Part shown: piece after piece, positions 11,576 to 23,429 of the stretch
How positions within the stretch are numbered: the first letter of the stretch is position 1
Layout of the letters: each line of letters begins with the position of its first letter
Assembly: GCA_015501605.1 (NCBI GenBank)
Contig: JADNRZ010000016.1
Coordinates: 310,001 to 374,000 of the forward strand
Length of the DNA stretch: 64,000 bases
Direction: 5' to 3'
DNA from: Panaeolus papilionaceus
Taxonomy: Eukaryota > Basidiomycota > Agaricomycetes > Agaricales
Notes under the pieces: model-generated
What the model was told of the DNA's origin: nothing
The model's input: only the letters and a program-made list of their open reading frames with translations
Database searches by the model: none
Program-made: the position numbers and the translations under genes

Positions 11576-12179
11576 TTGGCTTTATCGTGTAGATCGTTTC
11601 CTATCCATTCCCCTTGCATTTTCCCTCCCGTGCAAATTGTAGCTTGCATTTCCTATGCCACAGTTTCGTTTTGTCCTACTCACTTCTGAGTTCTCTACCA
11701 GCATCCAATGTATCGTTCCTTCTGCATGTCAACTAGCACACATATTATTTCCCAAGCTAAACTTTGGGCATGCTAAATATGCATTGAATGGCTCTCTGTG
11801 ACTCTTGCCCAGATGTAAGACTCCGCCCTGACGAGATGTTGAACTTGAAACATCATCCATGCTCGTCTTACGACTTGGTTTTATTTTTATTTTTGTGGAG
11901 CCTGAAAGGCGTCAGGCAGGTAATGTAATAAAATCGTCTCCTTTGGCTGGCATGTAATTTGGTGAGTTTCATCTGTTCCGCATTTGGTTTTCATAACCGC
12001 GTCGGTCGACTGGCTTGATGCGATTCAAACAGATTGCACTGCAATGTTTCATGACCTCGCGAGGTCCACCCCGCAACGGCGCAGATCCCTAATTGATCGT
12101 TGTGGTCTGACTACAGCGGACCAGATATTTCTTACGTATATAAATATGTATGACCTCAGCCCATTTCTTAGCAGCGCAA
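11576..12179. other. Spacer between genes E and F
   Basis: This 600-base stretch holds the 3' end of gene E and the promoter of gene F. An upstream frame at 11984-12205 overlaps the chosen start of F in another phase and shows no motif. Confidence 0.5.
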
Positions 12180-13178
12180 ATGTCTCACGCAGCCTTGAAG
12201 GTTGATTCGACTTTTTCTGTGGTTATGGAACCGTTCCACCAGTCTCAGACAACTAACGCGGCAAGTGTACGCCTAATTCATATCATTAGAAGATATTCTA
12301 ATATAATTTGCCCGCACCTTAGGCAACCCCTTCTCTCAAACAAATAGTTCTCTCTACCTCGGAATCCATCCACCATGTCAATATCGCGTTTTATAAACTT
12401 CATAAGACTCTCCTCATAATTGCATCTTCCCGAATGGGCAACGCACCAAAAGCCAAGCCTGCTATTGTTCAGCTCAAGAGCGGGAAGACACTCATTTCAC
12501 AAAAGGCAGAATCGTTACGGAGACCTCTTCAAAGCACCTATAGACATGCAGGCGATTTCACTCTAGCTTTGCAGACAACGTCGCGGGAGCGCGATGAGTT
12601 CATGCAAGGCTGCCTGGAGTCCGCAAAAATCCTTCGCCGGGATTTCCTTCTATTCAGCGACGATTTTGGAACGACCCTTGTGCAAGTTGAACAGGGACGA
12701 TCTACCTTAGTCGTTTCAGAAGAAGGTATGCTCGCCGTTTACATCTCCCTTCAATATATTGCGAGTCCCCATTAACATTCCTGTGTGTATGTCAGAGGGG
12801 GGCCAAAGCGAGTCTTCAGGAGAAACTGACACTTCGACCAACGGCGCCGTCAAAGAGCTCTTTGACTCATTGCATGCAGTTCACTCCCACCTCCAAGAGA
12901 TTGTCGCCTTTTGGGATTACCATATTTCACAACTATCGCATGGGATTTCCTCAAGCACTCGACCATCACACGTCGACGACAGCTCTAACCACAATACCGA
13001 CATAGTCACGACATGGCTAGGATATCAGAGAGCTCTTGTGGATGCAACCTCCTCAATTGCGGAATCAGTAGACGCCATGAGTGTCGAACCGAGAATACCT
13101 CTAGAGCGCTCTCAAAATGACAAAAATCAGAACGTTTCTGTTCTCCAATGGTTCTGGAGGTGGATGACTTCTTGGTAA
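12180..13178 (+). CDS. Helical-family protein, subfamily 2 (gene F)
   Basis: Exons 12180-12266, 12323-12725 and 12796-13178 give 290 residues, with all introns GT-AG and in frame. It is the close paralog of gene A. The order of blocks is the same: PSLKQIVLSTSESIHHVN, then SYRHC/STYRHA-type helix text, HLQEIVAFWDYHISQL, TWLGYQRALVDATSSIAES and a terminal LQWFWRWMTSW. The block around TWLGYQRAL is nearly identical between A and F, whereas the N-terminal third is much more diverged. The ATG at 12180 is in frame with the conserved second exon and gives an N-terminus of about the same length as gene A. No signal peptide, membrane helix or enzyme motif is visible. The role is unknown; it may partner subfamily 1 products from the neighbouring genes. 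Confidence 0.72.
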
Positions 13179-14462
13179 AAATATTTGCTCACGTTACAGT
13201 TCGCAAAAAGTGTCCTTGTATGTACCTCCTGTTTTTCGACTCTCAGGAGCTCGGAGCTCGGAGCTCAACCATCTGTTTCATGACCGTCGTGTTCCATTAT
13301 GCCTCCTTCTGGACGCTTTGTATTTATGTATACATGATGTCTCTCAGGGTCGGAACCATGACTTGGCTGAACCTTAGTTCCTTCCCAACTGAATTTTCCG
13401 CAGCACATACCTACTCCCTCAAACCTCCAGATTTTGTTCATGGGGACACAGCCCTGACGGGGACTGTCCTCCTATACGTATTGGGGCGAGAAAGGTCTTC
13501 ACTGATGCCCTCACACGCAGCACACATGCGGCTGTCAGGGTGGCGCCATTTAAACAACCTCGTCAAGATACTCTACTAAAAGATGTCAAGCAGCTACCAT
13601 CCGAACCGTTAAATACAAGGCCTCGAGGCTGCTATCTGTCGTAAACTGTGTAGCATGAGGACACGATACGAGAACACCGGTCTCATGACCAATTATACTC
13701 TTTCGCTTCACAGTCGACGCTATTTACGAATTGAATCCTGAATCGCTGAACCTTCACTCCTTAACTCATTAAAGGACCCTAGTTCCCATATATATCACTG
13801 ACGAACAACTCGCCCCCACATTCTGCACCCACAATTACGGCTTTGTGTCATGACCGTCATTTGTAACTGAATTACCCACTGAACACGCCTAAAAAGCATG
13901 TCCCCTTCCTTTGTTCAGCATACGATTATGGCCTCTCAAAGCAATACACTAGTTCCCTTCCAATATTAGCTCCGTACTTTCTCCAGAGCTCTGTCCGTTC
14001 ATTGAGTAGATTCGCAGACGATAGCCCTTTGTCACATCTGAGCAGCACCATCCTCCCCACTCGCCAGATTTCAGTCCCTGGGTTCACTGGCGCTATCCGC
14101 CTCTCTCCCTCCATATAGGCGCCTAATCTTGACGTTCTAGATGTTATTCCGCCGTTTCAGGGTTCCAGATCGTTATTCAGGTGAGGAGGAAGATATCAAG
14201 CAACCCTTCAATTCTTTTTATTTGCAGACCGTTTTCAGAATTGGACGGAGCTAATTTGAATCCTCAATGTGTGATAGTGGGATTCGCACAAAGGGGTGCG
14301 GAGAAACATGCACGTTTCGGAAACCCTGATTGGCCCGTCTGCCGCTGAATAGATGTAATTTACCGGGTTGAATATTTCCGTTAGTTGTGCGGGTTGGGTG
14401 ACGAAGAGTAAAGCAGCAGTGACGACAGCGAGGCTACATTCGACATCAATGTCGCTGGGTAA
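13179..14462. other. Intergenic region upstream of the duplicated segment
   Basis: No gene was recognised. Short frames exist on both strands (for example 13926-14114 and 14235-14492, minus) but lack motifs and splice partners. The right edge is the start of the tandem duplication. Confidence 0.5.
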
Positions 14463-15144
14463 TCCAGGGTGGATGTTGCTACCAATGTCCACAGGCTAGA
14501 CACACATTGATTGTAATCAAAGGGGGATAACCAGGGCGGGATTGGCGCCCAAAACGTCAAGCTGATAGCCTGAAAACAGGATTGACTATCACCGCCCCGG
14601 CTACTTGGGCTCCTCACTCATTGGCGGTCGTACCTGATCTCATCTTACGCCTAGTAAGGAAGTTGGAGGACATGCCATTGACATCGCCTCATTTTTTTGA
14701 TCCAATCATGTTTGACGTGCGCAAAATCATGGGGTCAAGGAGCTCTGACATCAGTCGTTACGAATAGGGAAGCAGGCTACAATGTCTCCGACATGGTAGG
14801 GGTTTCTGATAGACGTCAACCTGTCAAATCCGTTGCCCTAAAGTGTGGTACTGGGAGCGTTCTGCGTATGAACCCGATTCTTCGTGTATCACATCTGAAT
14901 TGTAAATGTTATCTTGAAGCAGGGTTACTACATTTACAGGGTCCGAAAGCAGCTTGAATCCCATACATACATTTCGCCCAACGAGGTATCGACTCTAACA
15001 TCAACAAAATTTAACAATTTAAAATGTATGGCACAGCACGATAGCGGTCCTCGCTATCTTGGGTAGTTGGTTGAGGGAAATGTAGTTCTGGGTATCGCTT
15101 CGTGATCATGACCCCTGAATAACTTTGTCACCTCGACATTCTTT

Positions 15145-15150
15145 TATAAG
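15145..15150 (+). promoter_or_regulatory. TATA-like box of gene G
   Basis: TATAAG lies 44 bases before the gene G start codon. The same spacing is kept by TATAAA in front of gene H, within otherwise diverged promoter sequence. Confidence 0.5.
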
Positions 15151-15193
15151 GAGTTCCTCGAGTAGAACAACTATTCACCACATTCCACCACAC

Positions 15194-16205
15194 ATGGGCG
15201 ACTTCAATCCCCCTCATCCAATCGATATCACAGAAACAGATGTCCCCCCCTACGATGTGCGCGATCTCGCAACCTCAACAGTGAGAGCACACGAGGTACT
15301 AAAGCCGTGGTATAGTTGCAAGGAAACACGCTCGTAAGCATGATACCCCCCCTTTACCTGCCATTTCTTTCCTCAGACTCAAAGACTGCCATCCCAGTGA
15401 GGGAGCACTCGAACGCGTTAACACACAAGTGCAGAGATACATCAAGGCTCTCAACGATAGCATGGACGCCGCAGCCTGCGGTTTCACCATCGCTGATCAT
15501 GTAATCATATATATCACAAAGCTGAAAAGTGGAAGAGACTACACTGAAGAACAGCGTGCTGAGTATGCCGAGTACATACTGGATTACGCAAACCAGGGTC
15601 ACGAAAAGGCAAACAGTGCGACAAACGGTTTCCGTGGCGTTCGAAGAAAGTTGAAACAGGTTGAGTGCCTCCAGTGCCTATATCTCTGTTTCGACGCATA
15701 TCAACTCGATTATATCTACAGGCTATCGAAGACACCTGCCCTGACCGGGAGTCCATGGAAACATCGATGAAAAGTGAGCATTGCCACTGTTGACCAATTT
15801 TCCATACCCTGACAGGGGTCGCATAGTACAAATCCAAGCACTTGCCGACGGACTCGGTGTCCTGGAACAGTTTGAAGTCTCAGTTACCGCATATGCTGAA
15901 TGGTGGAACTTTATGCTCCTTCGAAACGACTCACTGCAGAAAAACCCCAAGATATACTTTATTACGGTGACAAGAGATATCGCCGTGGAGCAGTGGAGGC
16001 TACTACAAGTTCAGTATAACTCGTATACCCTTACGGTTCGCAGACGATCATCTCATTGCGTTAACTCTTACTCAACGTTCTTCAGTTAGCGGACGTTACG
16101 GAAATCTGTTTGGAGATGAACCAACTCAGCCAAGCGAAGGGTTCCATACTCCAAAAGGCGTGGGGTAAGCTGCGTCGAACTCTTTCAGGTGATGGAGCCA
16201 GCTAG
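15194..16205 (+). CDS. Helical-family protein (gene G, copy in duplication unit 1)
   Basis: Exons 15194-15333, 15377-15659, 15722-15773, 15827-16035 and 16086-16205 give 267 residues. Exon 1 is 140 bases, the same as in gene H. The core shows EVLKPWYSCKE, AAACGFTIADHVI, NGFRGVRRKLKQ and AEWWNFMLL. The acceptor of exon 4 was set to the AG at 15825-15826 because the earlier CAG leads straight into a stop codon. The last exon is short and ends in the basic helix ILQKAWGKLRRTLSG. It is the smallest complete family member here and lacks the extended tails of B to E. No signal peptide or membrane segment is obvious. Function is unknown. Confidence 0.75.
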
Positions 16206-16898
16206 TCCAGACCCTCGGCGTGATTAGGGTGTGTCAAGCTTCCAGCAAATTACATCCACGGAGAACGTGTTTTAGGTTCAGTTTGTATAACATGATAGCA
16301 CGAGTGTCAACGACTACACTGGTTCCGTAATGTCTATTCCAGCGCGTGAATTTGCATCACGTCGTCGATTAGCGACGGTATTCTGGTTCAATGACCACCT
16401 AGTCAGTATATTGCTTGTCATTAGTGCCTATCGGAGTCTTCATCTCTGCTTAACTACTGAAATTGTCACTGTTTTCGATATTTTGTTATCTTCTCGAATG
16501 TGCTAGAGAGGACAGAGGCGTGAAGTTGGACCAATCGCTAGCGTATGAAAGAGTGGTTATAACTAAATTTTTAATTTCTCTACTTGCGCCTAAAAAGACT
16601 TGAGCAAGTTCGAGCATTCGGGATGATCAGGATTCAGCAACAAAATATAGCTAAACTTCACGCTTGGTTACAAAGATGTTAAGATAAGATGTATAATAGA
16701 CGGAACAAACTCGAACGAACTCGCAAAACCGATTAGCAGCATTTCACAGAGGGCTGATATTCTCTTGCACGTAAATAGACGAAATACCACTGGGGACGAA
16801 TAGTATAGGCACAAGTATATAATAGGGATAAGACGTTAACACATTTATGGGCGGGCTGCTGCTTTGCCCATCCGACATGCGAATAAAAATGCGGCTGG
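16206..16898. other. Region downstream of gene G, no gene seen
   Basis: About 690 bases between the gene G stop and the near-identical island. It is poorly matched to the shorter equivalent behind gene H (20504-20790). No coding frame was recognised. Confidence 0.5.
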
Positions 16899-17180
16899 GG
16901 TTAGGGTTAGGACCCTCAAAGAGCCAAAAAAAAAAGCCTGCCCAGCCAGAGTGGCCGAAGCAGGACAGGAAAATATTGCGACGGTGCATGAGCACGAAGC
17001 CCATGCAAGCTGCAGCCATCCCCTGTGTGGACAGGGTCGCCGTGCTATGGGGGACGGCCACAGCCCACAAACCTCGATATGTGAAGGGGCTTATGCCATC
17101 AAGGTAAGTATGAGTTGACACAATGTTCGATGGGTCCTTTTATAGGACGCCCGAACGCGCACGGACCATGATTTTTTGTG
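16899..17180. repeat. Near-identical 280-base island, copy 1
   Basis: This block starts with GGTTAGGGTTAGGACC and ends at GATTTTTTGTG. It matches 20791-21071 almost base for base; the differences noticed are one substitution and a poly-A run of 10 against 9 bases. Sequence just beyond it is clearly more diverged between the two units. The minus-strand open frame across it is not maintained, because the poly-A length difference shifts it, so coding is unlikely. Confidence 0.8.
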
Positions 17181-18716
17181 GGCGCGAGCGTGAGCGCTTG
17201 TTTTAAAGGCAATTTCCGAGTCCGACACATGTGTGATTGATAAGCGCTTTTTATTTCACCTCTGATGTATGCAGCAAGGACACCTTTCATAATATTGAAT
17301 TGGCAGCATGACACGAGTATTGGTATATATGTCGAATGCAACCTTCCTCTTCGATTCCAAGCAACTTCAATCCCGCCAGCGTCGTCGCACTGTTCTGGTT
17401 CATGCAGGGCAAGGGACTGTAGATGTATATATATTAAAAATGATGAATATTAGTTCGGTTCTCGGGTCATTGTTTGAATTCTAAGAGATAAAAGCAAGAA
17501 TAAGGCTCGCACTCACTTGCTTGCGCAACAAATCAAACCGTAGGACCTATACAAGTCACATTGTAAGTCTCCGTAAGGTCGATTTAATTTTGTGCAGGTG
17601 ATACTAACAAGGACCAGCTAAATTTAAATAGAGAAATTAAGAATCAGCCTTCTGAGTCAAGGGAAGTCAAGGCAAGTAGACGTATGACAAGGCTGCCTCT
17701 TCTGCGATGCCCCGAGAGAAGACACAAGGGATCCCATCACAGCGAGCGGGACAGCAGTGTTAAAGACACTAAGTGCACTCGAGAACTCCATGATTGCTGA
17801 TATCAATAACCCCCCATTTATACCTTCCGATAGGTAGTCCGATCTTATCATTAAAGCCATATTAGTAGCACACCAGGGAACTGCATCGGTTCATTCTCTC
17901 AACCCATCCACAATCCGACTTGTCAACATCACCTGAAATACGCTGTCATCTCGAGAGCGACGCAATCGCACGAACATAATTTGTGGTTAATTATCGGATT
18001 TATAAAACTTTCAGCGAAACCCCGGTCCACGTCAGACTCGAAGTCGAGGTGAGACCTTGGTGGTGAATGAACGACGATCCATGCAATTCCTTGATCTCGG
18101 ATTTCACTGATAAAATGAATTCAATTGATTATACGGAACGCCAAGCACTTGTATGATTTCCCGACGTCATAATCTTGAGTCGAACTGTTAATGTCGGATA
18201 TAGTGCCCACCATGTGATTTTTCTACCACAAACCTTACTCCAAATACTCGTCTTGATACCCCACCTCAATTGTGCTTTAGGTACTCACGACAGCAAACCA
18301 AGACCTTGGTAATTCAATAAGAGAGGGCTGAATGACAGGGCGACGCTGCATTTTGTCGTGCAAACCCATCCCTCAACACTCCATACACAACCCATCCTCC
18401 AAAGGCCCATCCAGTCCGTCCTAAATGCCTGTCAGATCCACTCCCAACACTCTCAACCATAAACACCAGCCCAAGCTTCGTAACGAAATTTGCATTCCGA
18501 AGTCCTTGGGTATAAAATACAAAAACGGTCTAATGTTGGAATGTGAGTTAAATGTCAACGAGAAAGAGTCCAGAAGTTTTAAATTTCAAAAACGGAATGT
18601 GGAATGTGGAAGTTGTATTTTTAAATTTTGAATGCTGGAGTTTGAATTGTGAATTTTGAATGGCAGAAAACTAAAATGCGAATTTTGAAACATGAATGGA
18701 AAGGGTAGAATAAAAA
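17181..18716. other. Rest of duplication unit 1, no gene seen
   Basis: The first 200 bases and the last 650 bases recur in unit 2. The middle (about 17400-18060) is specific to unit 1 and may be an insertion in unit 1 or a deletion from unit 2. No terminal inverted repeat, target-site duplication or transposase motif was found by eye. Confidence 0.5.
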
Positions 18717-19382
18717 TCCAGGGTGGATGTTGCTATCGATGTCCACAGGCTAGACAAAGGGGGATAACCAGGGCGGGATTGGCGCCCAAAACGTCAAGCT
18801 GATAGCCTGAAAACAGGATTGACTATCACCGCTCCGGCTACTTGGGCTGCTCACTCATTTGCGGCCGTACCTGATCTCATCTTATGCTTAGTAAGGAAGT
18901 TGGAGGACATGCCATTGACATCGCCTCATTTTTTCGATCCAATCATGTTTGACGCGCAAAATCATGGGCTCAAGGAGTTCTGACATAGTTGTTTCAAATA
19001 GGGAAGCAGGCTAGTACACCATACAACGTCTCCGACAGGGTAGGAACTGCTGATACATGTCGACCTGTCAAATCTGATGCCTCAAAGAGGCTTCGTATGG
19101 AACTGGAATGTGATACTGGGAACATTCTGTCCTGTATAACATCTGAATTCTACATGTTATCTAGAGACACAATTACTCCACCAACAGCTCGAATCCTATA
19201 CATACATGCATATGTCCCAATGAGGTATCAACTTGAACGTCAACCAAATCTAACAAATTAAAATGAAGGGCAGCACAAGAACGGTCCGCGCCATCTGGGA
19301 GAGTTAGCTGCGGGTAATGCAGCTCTGAATGTCGCTTTGTGATCATTGCCCCTGAATAAATCTGTCGCCTTTAGATTTTTTC

Positions 19383-19388
19383 TATAAA
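19383..19388 (+). promoter_or_regulatory. TATA box of gene H
   Basis: TATAAA lies 47 bases before the gene H start codon, matching the position of TATAAG in front of gene G. Confidence 0.5.
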
Positions 19389-19434
19389 GGGTCGTATCCC
19401 GAGTAGAACAAGTATTCGCCACGTTCATTCACAC

Positions 19435-20503
19435 ATGGACAACAACATTGACCAGAATTCAAAACCACAGCTGGACGAAACTCCCCCAGAGTACGATGTG
19501 CTCAAGCTCGCCTCCTCGGCAAAGGTCGCATTCGGGGTGCTAATACCATGGTACCATCACGAAAAAACACTACAGTAAGCGCAATACTCTTTCTTTGCGT
19601 GTGTGCCATTTCCTTCCTCGTACTGATATATCCTTATATCAGTGATAAAGCACTCCTAGTCTGTGTTACCTCCCGAGTGAATCAATATGTCAACGCTCTC
19701 AACAACAGTATAAAAGCCGCAGAATGCGGCTTCACGATTGCTGAAAACGCAATCGCTTATGTTGAAGTGTTGAGGACTGGACATCAGTACGCTGCCGCTG
19801 AGCGGACTGCGTTTGTTCGTTGCATACATGATTACGCGAACCAGGGGTACACAAAGGCAAAAGCTGCGGAAAAGGATTTTCGTGGTGTCCGAATAGATTT
19901 GACGCAGGTACCGATCCTATTTCATTCCTGTGTTTTGACATATATTGACTTGTTTCATCTACAGGCCATCGAAGACACCAAGGTCTGCCTGGACTCTAAA
20001 GGGGTGACCTTGGACGAATCAACAAATCGTACGTATTGTGACCGTTTGGAAAGTTGCTGGGGCTTACAAACAACTTAATAGTTAAACTCAAGAAACTTGA
20101 GGACGGGATCGAAGTTCTAGTGAAGTTCGAAACCTCCGTGCAATTGTATATTCGCTGGTGGACCTGGATCTCCCATCGAAGCAGCGCAGTGGGAGAAACG
20201 TCATTCATTCCACTAGACTTGAACGCGATCACGAGAGATACAGGACTGCGAATGTGGACGAAACTGCAAGATTCTTATTGCTCGTACACTGATACGGTTT
20301 GCAAACAATCGTCTCATTGCATCCATATACTCACCATTCATCAGATCTCCGGCATTACAGACGTGTTTTTGGTGATAAGCTGTGACGAACACAACACTCC
20401 GGATGAGGAGCGTGGTCCGACATCCCTATTGCAGTGGGCGCTGGGTACAGTCGGTGGACGCCTGGTAGGTAATGGGGAAGGTCAGGTCGGGTCATCAGCT
20501 TGA
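19435..20503 (+). CDS. Helical-family protein (gene H, copy in duplication unit 2)
   Basis: Exons 19435-19574, 19643-19907, 19965-20028, 20082-20296 and 20345-20503 give 280 residues. Exon 1 has exactly the length and phase of gene G exon 1. The core shows GVLIPWYHHEK, AAECGFTIAENAI, FRGVRIDLTQ, EDTKVCLDS and IRWWTWISHRS. The acceptor at 19641-19642 was preferred over the later CTAG because only it keeps the frame into the conserved second exon. The C-terminus reads LLQWALGTVGGRLVGNGEG, a variant of the terminal LQW helix of genes A and F. Although it sits in a clear tandem copy of the gene G segment, its protein is strongly diverged from G. No signal peptide is seen. Function is unknown. Confidence 0.75.
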
Positions 20504-20790
20504 TTCGGGGTATGCCACACTAGCTTCAACTTCAAGCCTTCAATGGTGTCATGTTATCTCATCTAGCAGTACTAGTACGGGTTTGCATTCAAATTACATT
20601 TTGGTGAATGGATTGCAACTACAGTACATATATAATTTGATCTCCACCGGGAACAAAAAAAATTCAAGCTCAAGCGTTTAATACGGATACCACACGGATA
20701 CCTGCCTGCAACATACCCGTTAATGATATCGATTAATCTAGATCTGACCCCAAAAAATAACTGTAGCTAGCATGAGGAAAGATGCAGTTG

Positions 20791-21071
20791 GGTTAGGGTT
20801 AGGACCCTCAAAGAGCCAAAAAAAAAGCCTGCCCAGCCAGAGTGGCCGAAGCAGGACAGGAAAATATTGCGACGGTGCATGAGCACGAAGCCCATGCAAG
20901 CTGCAGCCATCCCCTGTGTGGACAGGGTCGCCGTGCTATGGGGGACGGCCACAGCCCACAAACCTCGATATGTGAAGGGGCTTATGCCATCAAGGTAAGT
21001 ATGAGTTGACACAATGTTCGATGGGTCCTTTTATAGGACGCCCGAATGCGCACGGACCATGATTTTTTGTG
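20791..21071. repeat. Near-identical 280-base island, copy 2
   Basis: Second copy of the block described at 16899-17180, again opening with GGTTAGGGTTAGG. It lies about 290 bases behind gene H, compared with about 690 bases behind gene G. Confidence 0.8.
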
Positions 21072-21952
21072 TGGGCGCGAGCGCCGAGCGTGAGCGCTTG
21101 TGGGATTTGCCATTAAAGGCAATTTGCGAGGCCGCAACGTGTGTGATTGATAATCGCTTTTTTATTGAGCTATTCTGACTCTGAGGTAGATATACCTTCA
21201 ATAATATTGAATTGACGGCATAGCATGAGTATTGGTATATGTCAAAAACAACCTTCCTCTTCGATTCCAAGCAACCCCCGACGCTAGCGTCGACGTCGCA
21301 CTGTTCCGGTTCATGCACGGATTTCGGTTGATGAAATTGAATTGATAGAGCGCTTAGCGCTTGCGTGACTTCCCAACGTCATAAGCTTGAGAACAGGCGG
21401 TCAACGTGTCAATGTCAGATATAGCGCCCACTGTGCGAGTGACCTACCAATACCCTGAACACTTGTCCTGAGTCCCGCTGTAGGTACTCACGATGGCAAA
21501 CCAACACCTCGGCAGTTCGATAAGAGAGAGCATGATGATAGAGCGAGACTACATTTTCTTGTGCAGATCCATCCCTCGTGCACGCGCCGAGTCCCCGTCC
21601 CAACTCGCGCATGGCACCTATCTCCCTCCACCAGCGGTCAGCGTCCCATACACATCCGAGTCCGACCCTCCGAAGGCCCATCCCAGTCCATCCTAAATGC
21701 CCGTCAGATCCACTCCCAATGCTCTCAACCATAAACACCAGCCGAAGCTTCGTAACGAAATTTGCATTCCAAAGTCCATTGGCATAAAATACAAGGATTG
21801 TCTAGTGTTGGAATGTGAGTCAAATGTCAACGAGAAAGAGTGCAGAAGTTTTAAATTTCAAAAACGGAATGTAGAAGTTGCAATTTTAAAATTTGAATGC
21901 TGGAGTTTGAATTGTGAATTTTGAAACATGAATGGAAAGGGTAGAATAAAAA

Positions 21953-23429
21953 AGAGAGAAACGAGTCCGAAGTCCATAACGAGCCATAATTTAAACGAAC
22001 CGTAAAATATGATAAAGGGTGATAGAATACGGGAATAGAATAGAATAGAAAAAAGAATAGAAGAAGAGAGTCAATAATAACGCAGAATGAGGGAGGTTAA
22101 TGACGAGGTGGCGTTGAGGAGTGGTGGCACAGAACGATGAACGGGCAAATAATCCGCGATGCAAGTCTTCATCAGCGAAGCCCACAAAGTCAATCATCCC
22201 TACCACAAACACAGCACCCAGTATCGTCGACCACACATCCCCTCAGCCCTCACCTCCCGCTCAACCACCCCCCATCTCCTTATCTTCCTCCACCCACCCG
22301 TCCCAAGTCTCTTTCTTTTTATATCCCGCGTCGATCCCCACCCACTCCACTACATCCTATGATCGTGATCAAAAACGTGTTGTGTCCTGTCGCGTTGCAT
22401 CTCGTCCCGTGCCATCATCCGTCGGCTTCCTGAATCAAAGGTGAAGCCTAAAGTCGGATTTTCACGATCACCTCCGTGGATCTTCACATGGATGACGAGA
22501 TGTGATGTGAAGAATGTGAAGAATGTGAAGAGATGTGAAGAGATGTGAAGAGATGTGAAGAGATGAGAGATGAGGTGAGCATGATATCAGGGATTCGGGT
22601 GGAAAAGAGTGTAAAGGGAAAGGGTGAACAAGGCTTGGAGAGGGGGAAAATCTACACATCGTAAAGCAATTCAATTCGGTATAGCTAAACGACGATCGCA
22701 TGGGGCGATAAAGAGAAAACATCAAGAAAGTGAGAGTGAAAGAAGAACGTAAAAAGGAAGAAGAAAAATGCTAACTACTAAAAACTAAAACTACATCAAT
22801 CAATCAAATAAACTAAAAAAGCTTTGTCGACTTTTGAAAATGCTATGCGAAAAAAAAAGGAGAAAAGGAAAAGGAAAGGGAAAGAAATAATTATTTAAAG
22901 AACGTAACATACTCGAAAGTATAGATAATTAAAATGGGCTCGAAATCCCAATCATCAAACTGAGAAAACGAGCTGAAAACTGAAATGCATGATCCAGAGA
23001 ACAGAACATGGGGAATGCCACAGTGCAGAGGTATTGGGGGCATAACGTCGGGGGTGTGAGTGAGTGGCGATGTTGACAGCGGTATCGGGAGATGGCGGGG
23101 GATATATCCAACGATGATGGGTTTTTGTGAATGATATAAAAGGTGGTATTATCCGTTTGGTGGGGCGATATATGAGGGGTAACCAGTCCGGGCTGGAGAT
23201 ACGGTCGACGACTGCGAGAAATCTTGGATGTCGACCACAACCAGACAACAACGACGAGAGATCCAGTGGCAAAATTGGTGAGAGGATCATAAAGACGAAA
23301 ATATTCCTTCTGGGGTCCATGGCCGCGATGCTCCAAACTCGACGACCATCCCTTCTGTTTTGCTCCCCATTGCTCTCCTCTTCCCTCTCTCCCCTCCCTC
23401 CCCCTCCTTTATCTCTTTCCACCTCCTCA
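21953..23429. other. Intergenic and 3' flank of the membrane sensor gene
   Basis: Between the end of the duplication and the stop codon of the sensor gene. It contains A-rich and GAATA-type simple sequence near 22030-22070, a short minisatellite at 22498-22576 and a purine-rich stretch near 22850-22890. No gene was recognised. Confidence 0.5.
22498..22576. repeat. Minisatellite, about 10-base unit
   Basis: The unit AGATGTGAAG repeats about four times, preceded by two degenerate GAATGTGAA units and followed by AGATGAGAGATGAGG. Confidence 0.75.

Larger units (their letters stand above)
14463..18716. repeat. Tandem segmental duplication, unit 1
   Basis: The unit starts at TCCAGGGTGGATGTTGCT and ends where the same text begins again at 18717. 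It contains the promoter and gene G, the near-identical island at 16899-17180, and an outer flank (about 18420-18716). All of these recur in the same order in unit 2. It is about 1 kb longer than unit 2; much of the excess falls in 17400-18060, which has no clear counterpart. Comparison was by eye, so percentages are not given. Confidence 0.8.
18717..21952. repeat. Tandem segmental duplication, unit 2
   Basis: It begins with the same TCCAGGGTGGATGTTGCT text as unit 1 and ends at the shared GGGTAGAATAAAAA. The first 250 bases and the last 260 bases are very close to unit 1. The middle holds gene H and the second copy of the 280-base island. The junction between units at 18716/18717 is direct. 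Confidence 0.8.

Noticed and set aside
16744..17121. Minus-strand frame shared by both copies of the 280-base island
   Set aside because: The poly-A length difference (10 against 9) shifts the frame between copies, and no family motif is present, so sequence identity of the DNA rather than coding explains it.
16949..17135. tRNA-like box A and box B text (TGGCCGAAGCAGG and GTTCGATGGGTCC), suggesting a SINE
   Set aside because: The boxes are about 175 bases apart, much more than in tRNA genes or tRNA-derived SINEs, and no cloverleaf can be drawn.
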